Positions 13,201 to 24,500 of a stretch of 64,000 bases of DNA are shown piece after piece (within the stretch, counting starts at the first letter, position 1; each line of letters starts with the position of its first letter). The position numbers and the translations under genes were made by a program. The notes beneath the pieces are model-generated. The model made no database searches. It saw only the letters and a list, made by a program, of their open reading frames with translations, and was not told the DNA's origin. Source of the DNA: Edolisoma coerulescens (taxonomy: Eukaryota > Chordata > Aves > Passeriformes > Campephagidae); NCBI GenBank assembly GCA_013397115.1, contig VWZW01002320.1:124001-188000 (forward strand), read 5' to 3'.

Positions 13201-14547
13201 TGCAAAAGAAATAGCCAAATAACTTATGCAAAGTGATTCTCTTTAGTTTGTTTTTCAATTTACATTTGTTCCAGAAAGTCGATGTTTTCAGACTGATAGT
13301 CTGTAACAATAGTTATTGCATTAGCTTTGTTCTTCAAGTCCTTTCCCAATTTTTTTCTAGTTGTAGACCACACGGACTAGAGAAAAATTTTTAGTTTAAA
13401 TTTGCAGTGTTGTTTTGAAAGGCCACAAACACAGAGTTTGAAACTCCATGTAGACACTGTGAAAAAAACTGTAACTGAGCCAAGTCCTTGTTCAGAGGAG
13501 AGCTAGAGAACAGCGTATGCGTGGTGAGCTCTAAGGGCACACATATACTGAATTTTCTCTTTCTTCAGATTTTTTTGAAAGGTGTGTTTCCTACATAAAA
13601 GGAATTGCTGTAGAGCTGCCAACTCTCCTTCCAGCAGTGGAGAGCAGACCCTCATTACTGACATGAAGGACAATGAAGGCCATAAAGATTTTTGGATGTT
13701 CACTTAGTAACTCTTAGAGGACCAGGCTCTTCCCAATGAGGGAACCTTGTCCTCAACCTGTTTAAATTATTCTATATCAATTTACATACATTTACTCCAG
13801 TTCAGTTACTGGAATATGCATGCACCACCTAGCAGGAAATAGATTTTTTTTTTAATATTGATAAATATTACTGAAGATTATTAAACACCTTTCACAGAGT
13901 GTTCACTTCTGCTCATTGATGTATAGACATGATCTTGGGCTATGACAACATGTATTCAAAAGTGATAATGTTTTTATCATATGTATCCCTAAAGCTAAAG
14001 AACTACTGAATTTTAGTAAGCTGAAGGTAAGAATTGATCCCTCTCATGTAAAAAGTTTTTGTTAAAATTATGCCTTATATGAGTACCTGCAAGCAGATCC
14101 ACAATGGAAGTCAGGCTGTAATGAGAAAAGAAGCTATAACTTATTCCTTTTAAATTTTTTTTCCTCTGGAAGCTAGATTTATTCTCTATATACAGTTACA
14201 GAGTGTGTAAACTACAGAAACAATCAGGGACATGTATCAGCTTACTTTATTTCTAATGTATTGATTTTCTTTAATCGATAGTTTAATAAAGTAATTGTAG
14301 CCATGACTCTTAAACAGCTTCAAATCCATCTGTCCTGTATTATGTCTGGAAATTTGCTTTCAATTCCTGCTCTGAAAAAAACCCTGGAGTCAGATGCAAT
14401 GCTTCCAGGACTTGAAATTATGTTAATATGAAAGAGTTGTTGACATGTCTGAAGTATATTCTGGCTTAATAATATGCATTTCTTAGGAAGATAATCATCT
14501 ATCAATTTGTCTAGGACAGAAAATAAAATATCATAGAAGCAATTGAG

Positions 14548-14572
14548 ATATATATATATATATGTATATATG
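14548..14572. repeat. (TA)n microsatellite
   Basis: An alternating TA tract with a single G interruption (TATGTATATATG at its right end). Confidence 0.9.
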
Positions 14573-14759
14573 TAAAGTTCCTCTGAGCCTCTTGTTCATC
14601 ATTATATGTTGTCCTGATCTATAGTTGAAAATTTATAATAATAGTGTGGTCTAGTACAAATGGAGATAATGTATTTCTTAGTATTATAGACCCTAACTGT
14701 GAAAAAGCAGCAGAGTCTCACGAATTTATTGTCTAGCCATGCAGTAATGACAGCAAAAT

Positions 14760-14829
14760 ATTCAGAGACATCTGTTATAAAGAATTAAAGAATTATTCAG
14801 AGACATCTGTTATGAAGAGTTATAAAGTA
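14760..14829. repeat. 35-bp tandem duplication, 2 copies
   Basis: Both units open with ATTCAGAGACATCTGTTAT and continue with an AAGAATTAAAG-like block. The second unit differs by a few substitutions. It is a recent-looking local slippage or duplication with no gene. Confidence 0.85.
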
Positions 14830-15750
14830 TTATTAAAGAAATCTCTAAACCTTGAGATAAACGTAATTTTTTAGAGTCATTTACTGTAAGAAACTGAACC
14901 AAAGCAGCTATTTTCAGCTGAGAATAGGATATTCAGAGCTTTCTATCTTCTGAGTTATTTTCTTTCTGCTGTCATCTACCCTTTCTTCTACTGGGGATAA
15001 GTTATTATTAAAAAAACTGAGTAAATTTGGCAATTCATTTGTCTGTATTTTATACTTGCATGGTCATTTTCCTGAACATTTTGTATATGAATTAAAGCTA
15101 GCTTTTCATAGAAAACTTTGAAAACCTTCTCAAGCATCTAGAGACACTTCAGATATTCTTGGATGTTAATCCAAAGCCAAACTCACAGACTGATCTTCCA
15201 CTTTTATTTCTAATATTGTATCTTAGCAGAATTTGTGATTCTGGTTTGATTAAAGACCTTGAAGGTCATTTTTATTGCTGGATTATGAAAGAGGCTTGAT
15301 TGTCAACCCTGAAACACCTTCTAGGATGTGTTCTAGGTCTGAATACACACATTGTTATCAATTCCAAGCAAGGTTGCAGTGATGAGGTCAATATGTCTGT
15401 TATGTCTGAGACGTGCAGTTTTTAAGAATTAGATGAGAATGATGTCTTACTAGAAAACTGGAAAGTGTTATGGTTTTGTTTTCAACAAGTTACAGATCAT
15501 CTCACTGAGGTCAAGTATTTTTCCTTGGTCAAAATGATCTTCTCTTGACAGAGAAGTACAGATTATGTTGATGGAAACATTTGCGTCAAGCAAAATATTT
15601 TGTGAATTCATGACAATATTGCAATATTGTTTTGGCTGAAGAGAGATAAAAGCCTCCCCATACACCCAATTTATATTTTAGAAACCTTTAAATGAAACTG
15701 CCCTAACACTTCAATTAGAATGCTTTGTTCTGAAATATAATTTTCAATGC

Positions 15751-15790
15751 AGATTTTCCACAAAGTGAAAATGAATGCTTTTTTTTTTTT
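15751..15790. repeat. Contig-end overlap A (copy of 16355-16394)
   Basis: The 40 bases before the N at 15791 start AGATTTTCCACAAAGTGAAA and end in a T-run. They recur immediately after the N at 16354, where the T-run is slightly longer (15 instead of 12). Identical sequence abutting two gap bases is the signature of two contig ends that overlap but were never merged. Confidence 0.92.
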
Positions 15791-15791
15791 N
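15791..15791. other. Single-N contig join 1
   Basis: A single ambiguous base between the T-run that ends the left contig and TCCAGACCTGGG. It marks a gap or join of unstated size, not a real single-base ambiguity. Confidence 0.85.
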
Positions 15792-16353
15792 TCCAGACCT
15801 GGGATTTGGGAAAGGACTCTTAGGTCACACAATACGGAGTAGCCTGACAGTTACAGGGAAGTCCAAGCTGACATCATCCAGTGAGCAGGTGAGAAACTTC
15901 ACCTGTGAACAAAAATCTGTGTCGTTGCTTCAGACTGTGTATAGCAGGTACTTTGAGCAAGCAACTTCCATATCTACTGCAGAGTTGGATATCTTCATAC
16001 CTTGCCCTGAATACTTCCTATTTGTCTTGTGTCATATGAAACCTCAATTTCCTTATTCCACAAGCACAAAAGTATTCTCAAAAAGAAAGAAAGAAACAAA
16101 AATAAAACATGTATTTCTCCCTCCTCCAAAGTCCTTTCGTATATATTTCTTGCATGCAAAAGCATAGCTTTTGATATACATCATTTTGTAGGGTTTTTCT
16201 GGCAGGAGAATATTTTAATGTGAATAAGCACGGCTCCTGCCTGCTTCACACACTGGTTGCCTTAGTAACTGTGGCATAGTGCAGCTGAAGTGTGCTGATA
16301 CCCTTGAAAGGGAGTTTGAAGGAAGCAGATGGGCTGTGATTATCATTGGCTGG
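15792..16353. other. 562-bp contig placed in the wrong gap
   Basis: This piece is bounded by N at both ends. Its last 253 bases are identical to the start of the contig at 21300, while its two neighbours (ending 15790, starting 16355) overlap each other. It therefore belongs just upstream of 21300, in the gap marked at 21299. Any reading frame crossing 15791 (for example 15775-16167) is an artefact. Apart from an X-box-like motif in its overlap part it has no recognised feature. Confidence 0.88.
16101..16353. repeat. 253-bp exact duplicate of 21300-21552 (assembly overlap)
   Basis: Base-by-base comparison by eye shows no difference from 21300-21552. The copy stops exactly at the N at 16354, and its partner starts exactly after the N at 21299. 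A true genomic duplication would not be expected to end at both gap markers. Confidence 0.93.
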
Positions 16354-16354
16354 N
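16354..16354. other. Single-N contig join 2
   Basis: It separates the misplaced 562-bp piece from the contig that starts with the 40-base overlap AGATTTTCCACAAAGTGAAA. Confidence 0.85.
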
Positions 16355-16394
16355 AGATTTTCCACAAAGTGAAAATGAATGCTTTTTTTTTTTT
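16355..16394. repeat. Contig-start overlap (copy of 15751-15790)
   Basis: It is the second copy of the 40-base overlap ending in a T-run. The left contig should continue directly here, so the true genome probably has one copy with a T-run whose length is unsettled. Confidence 0.92.
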
Positions 16395-16397
16395 TTT

Positions 16398-19300
16398 AGG
16401 TTGCATCAGTAATTTTATGATGACTTAGGAAGTTTAGAAAAATGACACTTTAATGAGCTTCATTTGTTTAAATTACACTTATAAAGGATCCAAACAATAA
16501 TTTTAGGTGTATTTGTTTGTGTGTCAATATTTCTGTTCTCGTTTCCCCCAGGAAACCGTTGAACTTCAGAAACATGTTATTTCTCTGATTCTGTTTTTTT
16601 TTATTGCTCAATTTCTTTCCACTAACTCTAATTTTCATCAAGTTTATTTTTTGTCTCTTTTTTGTCCATTTTAAATCAATATTTTTCATCTGGAAATCTA
16701 CGTAGTAGGTCCGAACTAAGTAATTTCTGCCAAATATGTAGGCACATCTCTGCTATCTGTACTATCTGAAATGCCTCTAATTCAGATGATAATCATGTGT
16801 ATGAGGTACTTGTTTGGAAGTCCATTTTTAAAAAAAGGCTAGACTAAGACACACCAGGTAAACTTGTAAATCTGTGATAATTGTCCAGGCAGTTAATGGA
16901 GAACAGCTGAACCTTTGGCCTAAGACTGGGAAAAGGAGATCCTGCATAAGAAAGCTAAAATCAGATTAAATACTATGATGCTTATTAAATTGTCTATATC
17001 TTGGAATAGCTAAAGAACCACTGAGTTTCATTATTGTGCTCTTTTTGGAAATCTAACAAAAACAACTATTTGAGAAAAAGTATTTCTAGCTCCTAAGCTG
17101 TTAATTCTTTCTTTCTTTTCAAAATTTACTTCCAGTTTTGTTCTAGGAATTATGCAAAAAGGTTGCAATATTTTTAATCTGTCTTTGTCACAGAAGCATC
17201 TCTTAAGTTAGCATAGGTTATCGAATATTTTCTGGATACTGGAAGGAAAACTTCAGCCATTTGGCCAAGATTTCTTGGGGTGTCAAAGAACACCTTGGAC
17301 GTCTTGGACAAATGGCCACTCAATATGTGCAGGTCAGTTTTATACACAGAAAACCAGACTGATGCATCTATGACTGACTCTGTACCTGTTAGCTGGTGTG
17401 TGCATGTGTGGTAAGTTGGAGACATAAAGAATGTAGAATTTACTAGGTGGGAACAGTGAGTCATTAAACTTGCTCTTCACAGCTATAAGTCAAAAAGCAA
17501 ATAAGCATGCACGTTTTCATGCATGCAGTAAAATAAACAAAATAAAAGGGATAACAATGTATGAATATTCTTGAATATTCAAGATTTACTGTCTTTTAAA
17601 ATTTCTTTTATAGCGTCTTTTTTATTTTATTTGCACACAAAGTGCGGGGGTATGCAAGATGGTACACAGGTTTATTGAGTTGTGGGCTTTTTTCCCCAAT
17701 AAGAGTAGGTAATACTTCAATTCAAAAAGATGTAGAAACACTGTTAGCAAACCCCATGCACAGAAGTCACAGGAGATGCAGGATCAGAATCACCCTGTGA
17801 TTAGTTAAGCAGCTAATGCCATTGGCTATCAACTTGAGGTGATATGAAATAACTTATTATTTCTTTGAAAATATCACAAGATTGCTAATTTCTTACATTT
17901 ATTTTATGTTGCACATCTCATATGAATGCACTAGTGCCCCCTTCACAATGCATCAGTGCTACCCACAAATTGCTTGGACTAAGGAGTCTGGGGTAAGTCC
18001 GGCTTTTCCAGTGCCCACTTTCTGACCGATAAGTAATGGGAACCATTGCAATGACATCTTAAGCTTGCAGCCCTCAGACATCACATATAATGTTTTAGTG
18101 AAAACAGGAATAGAGAGAGATGCCAAGGAATAGAAAGACTTGGATCCACATATACAATACTCTGCAGAGTGGAACTACACTGTCAGAGGGGGAATGGTTT
18201 GCCTGTGGGGAAGAGTATTACGCTAGAAACAAGAGAGATGTGCGGAAGAAGAGCAACTATCTGAGTCAAAACCATTTCTTGGTGGGTTTGGGCATAGCAA
18301 CTGGTCTCATGTAAAGCTCAAAGCACAGGCTCAGTCTGGTTTATGAAATAATTGTTAACCTGGTTTGTTTACTTGAGATATTCCTTTAGAATATTCAAAA
18401 GTCAAATCTGTTCTAATTGTATATAATGGCTTTCAGTGTTTTCAGTGTATGCATGTGGGTGTAACTTTTTGAACTGTGTTTCCACAATGAAAGCTTTGAA
18501 ACAACAGTAAATGCAGATAGCCAACTATATTTGTTTAAATGGACTTCTGCTGTTATTACAGTATTTATAGAAACCTAAAGGGCTGCAGATGCAGTTTAGC
18601 AGATATTTGTTTACATTTTAAGGAGATAATTATGTGATGTCCACCAAGCTTGTGTGTAATCTATAATGGTAATTATCATGCTGGTACAAAAATACAAATT
18701 ACACTCCAAAATATGTATCCCATGGCAAGTTATTCCCTTCTACATTTTAAAACTACTTAGAAGAATAATGCTCTCCTACACTGTTACTAATTGCACTGCT
18801 TTCACTCACGTTGCTCTTACTTTTGTTTGATTGCTGTTGATGTACTCTCACATTGCACAGCAGATGAACTTTTTCCTCCAGCTTACATAAGCAGCCATCT
18901 CAAATGGAACCACTGATGCAAGAGGCAGCAGAGTCACTTTAATCTATGTACCCATCTACTACTACTAGAAGCCCATGAGAGCTATTGATAGAAGCGATGT
19001 GTAGTTGCAGTACAGCTTCTCCAGTTCTATCATTTGCAGTTGTAAGGTGGCACTATATTGAATTTTGGAGCCCTAAGTGCTTTCATCCTGCTTCTTCACA
19101 CAGGCAAGCTACAAAATGTTCATTGCTTTTCAACACTTCAGCCTCTGTAAGTGAAAACTCAGATATATAGAAATTATTGTTGACAAGAAACTTTGCTGTG
19201 TCAGAACTTGACTTGACTCACAGAAAGAGAACTTTCTGGCACCTTTCTGTCATTCTGAGCTTGACTGGTAAGGCAACCGATTGGGATTAATCTGCTCTAC

Positions 19301-21298
19301 CCTGAGCTACAATAGGGCTGGGACAGCTCCTCCACAGCTAGCCTAGCTGTATCAAATTCCAGTAGTTCGATGATAATGTTTGTTTAGACTGTGGCAGAAA
19401 TCTGAAGAGCTAAGAGTCTTTCTAAGAGCATAATCTAAGTGCAAATAATCTGTATTCTTGTTTTCCTGTGGCTGTGTTAGTCAAGACTGTGTGTTACTCT
19501 ACTACATTTAAGAAACTCATACCTTAAGTTTTGTAACTTTAAGTATTTACAGAATCATCTAATCTGATCCTTTCTCATTTTCAAAAAACCTGGAATGCTA
19601 AGGAGTGAACCATGCAAGGAGTTTCCAGAGGTATCTGATTGATCCGAGCAGAATTCACGTGACGAGTGGGCATCGGAAGCCTGGAGCATGAAAATCTTTC
19701 ACATGGCAGAGAATAAACACTTCTTTTCAGTGAATCTCCTAAAAGTGCACATTGGGAAAAAGTTACACTAGGTATTAGAAATTCCTTGCTCTTTCACCAT
19801 GTTGCATCTCTATGCTTAGAAAATGCTGCAACACCTAATAATAGAATATGTTTATCCATGGGTTTCCTTAGTTATCTTTGGGAAAATGTGATTTTCCTCT
19901 TTCTTTTACATGAAAATAATTTCTGATTCTGGATGGCCTGAATAATGTGGATCCTTGTTCTCAAGTCTGGATTAGATTGGCTTTGCAAGGAAAAAAGTGA
20001 GTTGGGGCAAAACTGGCTGTGTACAGTTAGTGGGTTAATCTGACCATGGGTTTCGTAAATCTCGGGATGCAAATCAGAATTGCAACTGCCTGCCAGCTTC
20101 CTAAGGTTCAGTGTAGCACACACAACAACCTGATAGCCTTTCTCTGCTTCATTGATGCAAGGTCAGAAATGGCTGTATTTTTGCCGTTCACTGCAGAGCT
20201 TCTCTTAAGTATATTACTCAATTACACAAGTTCCCTATAACTCAGGCAGCAACTTCACATTGGCCAGACTAATAATTTTCTGAGGATAGGAATATACTAA
20301 GAGAAGACAGTAGACCATGATCTTAAGGGGAGGATGATTTCCCTGATGAAATGTAGATATCTGCACTTGAGCCAGATGTCTAAGCTTCTGTTACAATCAG
20401 TGGAGAAAAAGAGGGAAGAGTAGGATGTAACTCCACTTCTCTGACAGGGCTAAAACTGTGCAGATAAATTGTTTTCTCTAAATGCCAGTTTCTCTACCAA
20501 CCGTAAAAGGAGGCTTGGATGAATAATTTGGAAGCAGGCAAGCAAATCAGCTCCTCAGTGCTTAAAGCAGAATTAATCTTTCAAGTGGGACACAGATGAA
20601 GAAACATGGCTGATCAAACTAATAATTTGGAGCTCAATAATCTACCACTTCTGATGCACTTTGTTCCACCGGAAAATTTATGTCTAGCTCTGAACAAAAC
20701 TAACATTTCACTATAGGGGGGACCATTCCAAAGGTGAGCTCTCCAGGAAGCCCCATTCAAACTGGAAGAGGTTTCCTATTTTCCCAGTAAGGGATTTTGC
20801 CTCCTCAAAGCTGTGCTATTTGCCTTTTTAAATAGTGTCAGCTGTGTATAAAGATGCAAGACACAATTAGTGTCTCAGCCTTCAGCATGCAGTGTGATTA
20901 TTTCTGCTACATTAATATTCAGCTAATTCATCAAAACATATTATTCACCTGCAATAACCCCAGAGGCCCTATTCCTCCACAGAATTCTAATTGGTTTTGC
21001 ATTTGGTGAAAGCAGTAAGAGAGAGTGAGGTTTTATACTTGTTATGTTGAAATGAATTAGTGATCAGTGCAGAAGGTTTTGTGAATATTGCTGAAAGACA
21101 GAATCGGTTTTGTGTTCGGCAAATCTTCTGATTCTGTCTGGTACCCTCTCAAACCTTTCAAAAACCTTGTATTTTTTGTCTCCTCAGAAGAATGTAGCTT
21201 CTGAATACATTTAGTGCAAGAAAAATGGTGGAATATTTAGATAAAAAGTACCTGTCGTGCTTTTCTGAGAAAAAAAATTAGCCTGAGGAAGGGGATGG
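16398..21298. other. Unique contig, no gene seen
   Basis: AT-rich DNA with no recognised transposon and no credible coding frame. The 20830-21050 part (TAATTA-like and CAAT-like motifs, mixed composition) reads like possible non-coding regulatory sequence, but nothing decisive is visible. The contig ends at the N at 21299. Confidence 0.5.
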
Positions 21299-21299
21299 N
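21299..21299. other. Single-N contig join 3
   Basis: It marks the gap into which the 562-bp piece 15792-16353 should go. I see no overlap between the sequence ending at 21298 (GAGGAAGGGGATGG) and the start of that piece (TCCAGACCTGGG), so some sequence may still be missing. Confidence 0.85.
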
Positions 21300-21552
21300 A
21301 ATAAAACATGTATTTCTCCCTCCTCCAAAGTCCTTTCGTATATATTTCTTGCATGCAAAAGCATAGCTTTTGATATACATCATTTTGTAGGGTTTTTCTG
21401 GCAGGAGAATATTTTAATGTGAATAAGCACGGCTCCTGCCTGCTTCACACACTGGTTGCCTTAGTAACTGTGGCATAGTGCAGCTGAAGTGTGCTGATAC
21501 CCTTGAAAGGGAGTTTGAAGGAAGCAGATGGGCTGTGATTATCATTGGCTGG
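21300..21552. repeat. Correctly placed copy of the 253-bp overlap
   Basis: It is identical to 16101-16353 and continues without interruption into ATCAATTAGATGAGTAG and the rest of the window, so this copy is the anchored one. Confidence 0.9.
21455..21468 (+). promoter_or_regulatory. Candidate RFX X-box motif
   Basis: GTTGCCTTAGTAAC fits the RFX consensus of two inverted half-sites (RTNRCC and RGYAAC) with a 2-base spacer. It is also present at 16256-16269 in the artefactual copy. The motif alone does not show binding. No gene start is recognised nearby, so a distal enhancer would be the most likely role if it is real. Confidence 0.35.
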
Positions 21553-24500
21553 ATCAATTAGATGAGTAGATTGTGAGACACTAAAAATAATACATTCAAT
21601 TGCTTAAAAAATTAATTTTGCAAGAGGAATAGCATTTTCAATGTGACTACTTAAGATGTATGTAATTGTATTTGTAATATTTTTGTTCAGTTTATATATT
21701 GGGGAGAGGCACTATTTTCCTGTCTTTTAGCAGAAGATGAACTCAAGAGCTTTACTTTATTTTTAGTGATGTCTTCATTTCCAGACAGTAGCTGCTGGTA
21801 TGAACAAAGAGCATTAATATGCTAAAAAATTAGCTAATCCATAATAAAAAACAGAATTAATTTATAAACGAGTTCCCTATGTTAAGTTTGAAAACAAAGA
21901 CAAGAAAGGCAATACTAAAATGTCTTTACAAAAAAAAGAGGAAGAAAGGAAAAATCTGATACTTTCAACCTAGATATTTTTGCAGAATATGAGTTCTTTC
22001 CTAGATGAAAGCTGGAGTACATTGCATTGGGAAAAAAACCCAACGTGTTTGGAAATAGTTTTGTAAATTATCAGCTTAATGGATTTATGGAGTGTAACTT
22101 TATTATCCTATTTTGATTTACCATAAATTTATTCCAAAGGAAAGGGAAGTGAGTGACAAGATTTCCACATTTTCATATTTTAAGAGAAAAGTTCTCTTTT
22201 ATTTTTTAATAGGAAAATTTGCAGGCTCAGTGTTAAATATTCTATAACATTTGCAGAAAACTGGCCATTAAATTAAAAACTACTACTAAGGAAACAGAAC
22301 TCATATAGGACAATCATTCTTCTGATATCCATGAGATCTTATAACTCTCCCCAAATGTGAAAAACACATCTAGCTTAACAGGAATCATATATGAGAAGTG
22401 TGAGAGATGTCATCTTTTTATTGGATCTGAATCCTTCATGTGAAAAGTCTCCATTCTTCATGTCTTAACAGTATCAGGTATCACAGACACTTTGCAGTCA
22501 CATTTGAACAAGTGGGGTACCTGGTTTAGTAGCAATAATGTATGCCCCCCACACACCAGATCTTGAAAGCTCTAAGGAATTTTGATATCCCAGGAGCTTC
22601 TGACATGATCATTGCATTGAAAGGGGCACAGGATCACTTTTCATTTTTCCTCAGCTACAATTTTTGCAGAGTTTTCTATGAGTGTGTGCTAGCCCCACTC
22701 CTCTGCCATTTTCCAGCTGTCAAAAATGCTCTGATTGCAGCTTATTTTCACTGCTGGGATGCCTGCCTGTTTGTAGCACTGCTTTTTATGATCTCTAAGA
22801 ACCTGAAAGTGTTCAGGGACTGGAGGAAAAGGGTAGGCATGGAGTTAGAAAAAGACAAGATGAGAGCAGGCACAGCTCCTGAGGGGCTACTTTTTTTTCC
22901 TGGAAGAAATAGCTGTTGGAGAAGAAAAACATAACAAAATGCAATTACCAGGAAGACTGTGCTGGTAAAATAAAAGGTATAGTCAAACTGAAGAGAAATT
23001 TAAAAGGTATATTTTCTGTATTTTACATATACACCTGTTGGTGCCCGAAGCTTAAGGGGCTCTCTGGTAATTCTCCCTCACACTTCAAGTAACGTAACTT
23101 TATGAGGAAGGTGTGCTTTGCTTTGCTGTAGGCCCGCATGGGAAGTGGGGATTGGGGAATTTACTGAACTCCAGATACTCTTTGAGATCAGACAAGATTT
23201 TTATTAACATCTCCAAATCTTTGCAGCAGCGAATGCCATTAAAGACCAGTCACAAAGCCTGGAGGCTGAGGAAGGTGCTCACAGAAATGTGGAATCCTCA
23301 GTAACATTCTCCAAGTTTGACCTACTGTAAAGACAGACAAATAGAAAGTGTGTGAAATTGTGTCGTGTTGTTTCTCTTGTCCATGGGCTGGGGAATATGG
23401 GACTAGGTGAGAAGTTCAGATGTTTTCCTATTTTTTCCATTTATGCAGCTCAGTCCAGCTGAATACGGTGACGTGACTTACAAGTAGTGTCAACCGTTCA
23501 TGCACCGTTACTGCTCCACTAAATTTCAGTCCCAGAGAAATGTTCAAGGATTCCTGGCTGTTAGAGGGGTCAGCAGGTCTCATTTCCTCTTTAATGGTGT
23601 TGGTTTTGACATGCTTTTACCAATTAGCTGATTGATCAACTGATGAGCTGAGCAGAGCGAAACAGGGCATTATAGTGTGTGCAGAATTTAGATGAGCAAG
23701 TTATGAAAGTAAACCATCACAGGACTTTTAATTTTAGACATCTTAGTTGGCAAGATTTCAGTCCTGGATGTGTTCAGGATAGCTAATACTGCCATAGTAC
23801 ACATGACAAGATGAGTGACATAAGTAAGATGAATCACTTCTTAAGGTTCTACTGCCTCTTTTGATTAGGGAAGTAACCATCACTTGATGCAACAGTGATG
23901 AACACTGTAACAAATCCTAAAACAGAAAATCAGAAAAATATTGTTAATATATACAGAGTAACAGTTTCAAATTATGTGTGTTCCCATATGTGTAACGGAG
24001 CACGTAGGAAAAATGACTGCACACAGTAAATAAATTGGGGAACGCTGTAAATTAGGCATATTGTGGCAATTTTAATTACAAGCTTTTTAAGGATTAGGTT
24101 TTGGCTTTAGTCTGTTCCCTTTGTTTCCGTAGTGTTTAAGAGCAAATTTAATAAAAATGGTCTGATTTGGCACTGTCAAGTAACTTCTTTTAATTTGCAG
24201 GTAATATGACATGAGCTCACAGAGAGTTTTTTGATGAAATACTTCAAATATGTACCAAAACAAGAAGAAAATTCTTCAAAGAACTTGTTTGAATTAAAGT
24301 GTCACTAAATGAAACTTAACTGAACATTGGCCAGACTTTTTAATTGTAGTAAGTTGAAAGACTTTGCTTGTCAAGACAAAGCTGCTTGGAGGTTGACTTA
24401 CTGTAATTTATTTTGTTAATTATAGAAGAGTTCTTACAGAGATCACAGTGAACTCCCCTGTAGTGTGCTACCTCATTTTGTGTGTTTGCTGAAACACATA

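Larger units (their letters stand above)
9570..15750. other. Long unique AT-rich stretch, no gene seen
   Basis: It contains no frame above 74 codons and no recognisable exon. Items noted: a possible CR1 remnant at 10126-10200, a (TA)n microsatellite at 14548-14572 and a 35-bp tandem duplication at 14760-14829. The 12480-12960 stretch is compositionally balanced and looks like non-repeat sequence that could be constrained, but I cannot test conservation. Confidence 0.5.

Noticed and set aside
15775..16167. 130-codon plus-strand frame
   Set aside because: It crosses the N at 15791 and joins two contigs that are not neighbours.
22542..22934. 130-codon plus-strand frame, the longest with no N
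   Set aside because: No domain, no homologue I recognise, no splice signals. A frame of this length is expected by chance in 64 kb.
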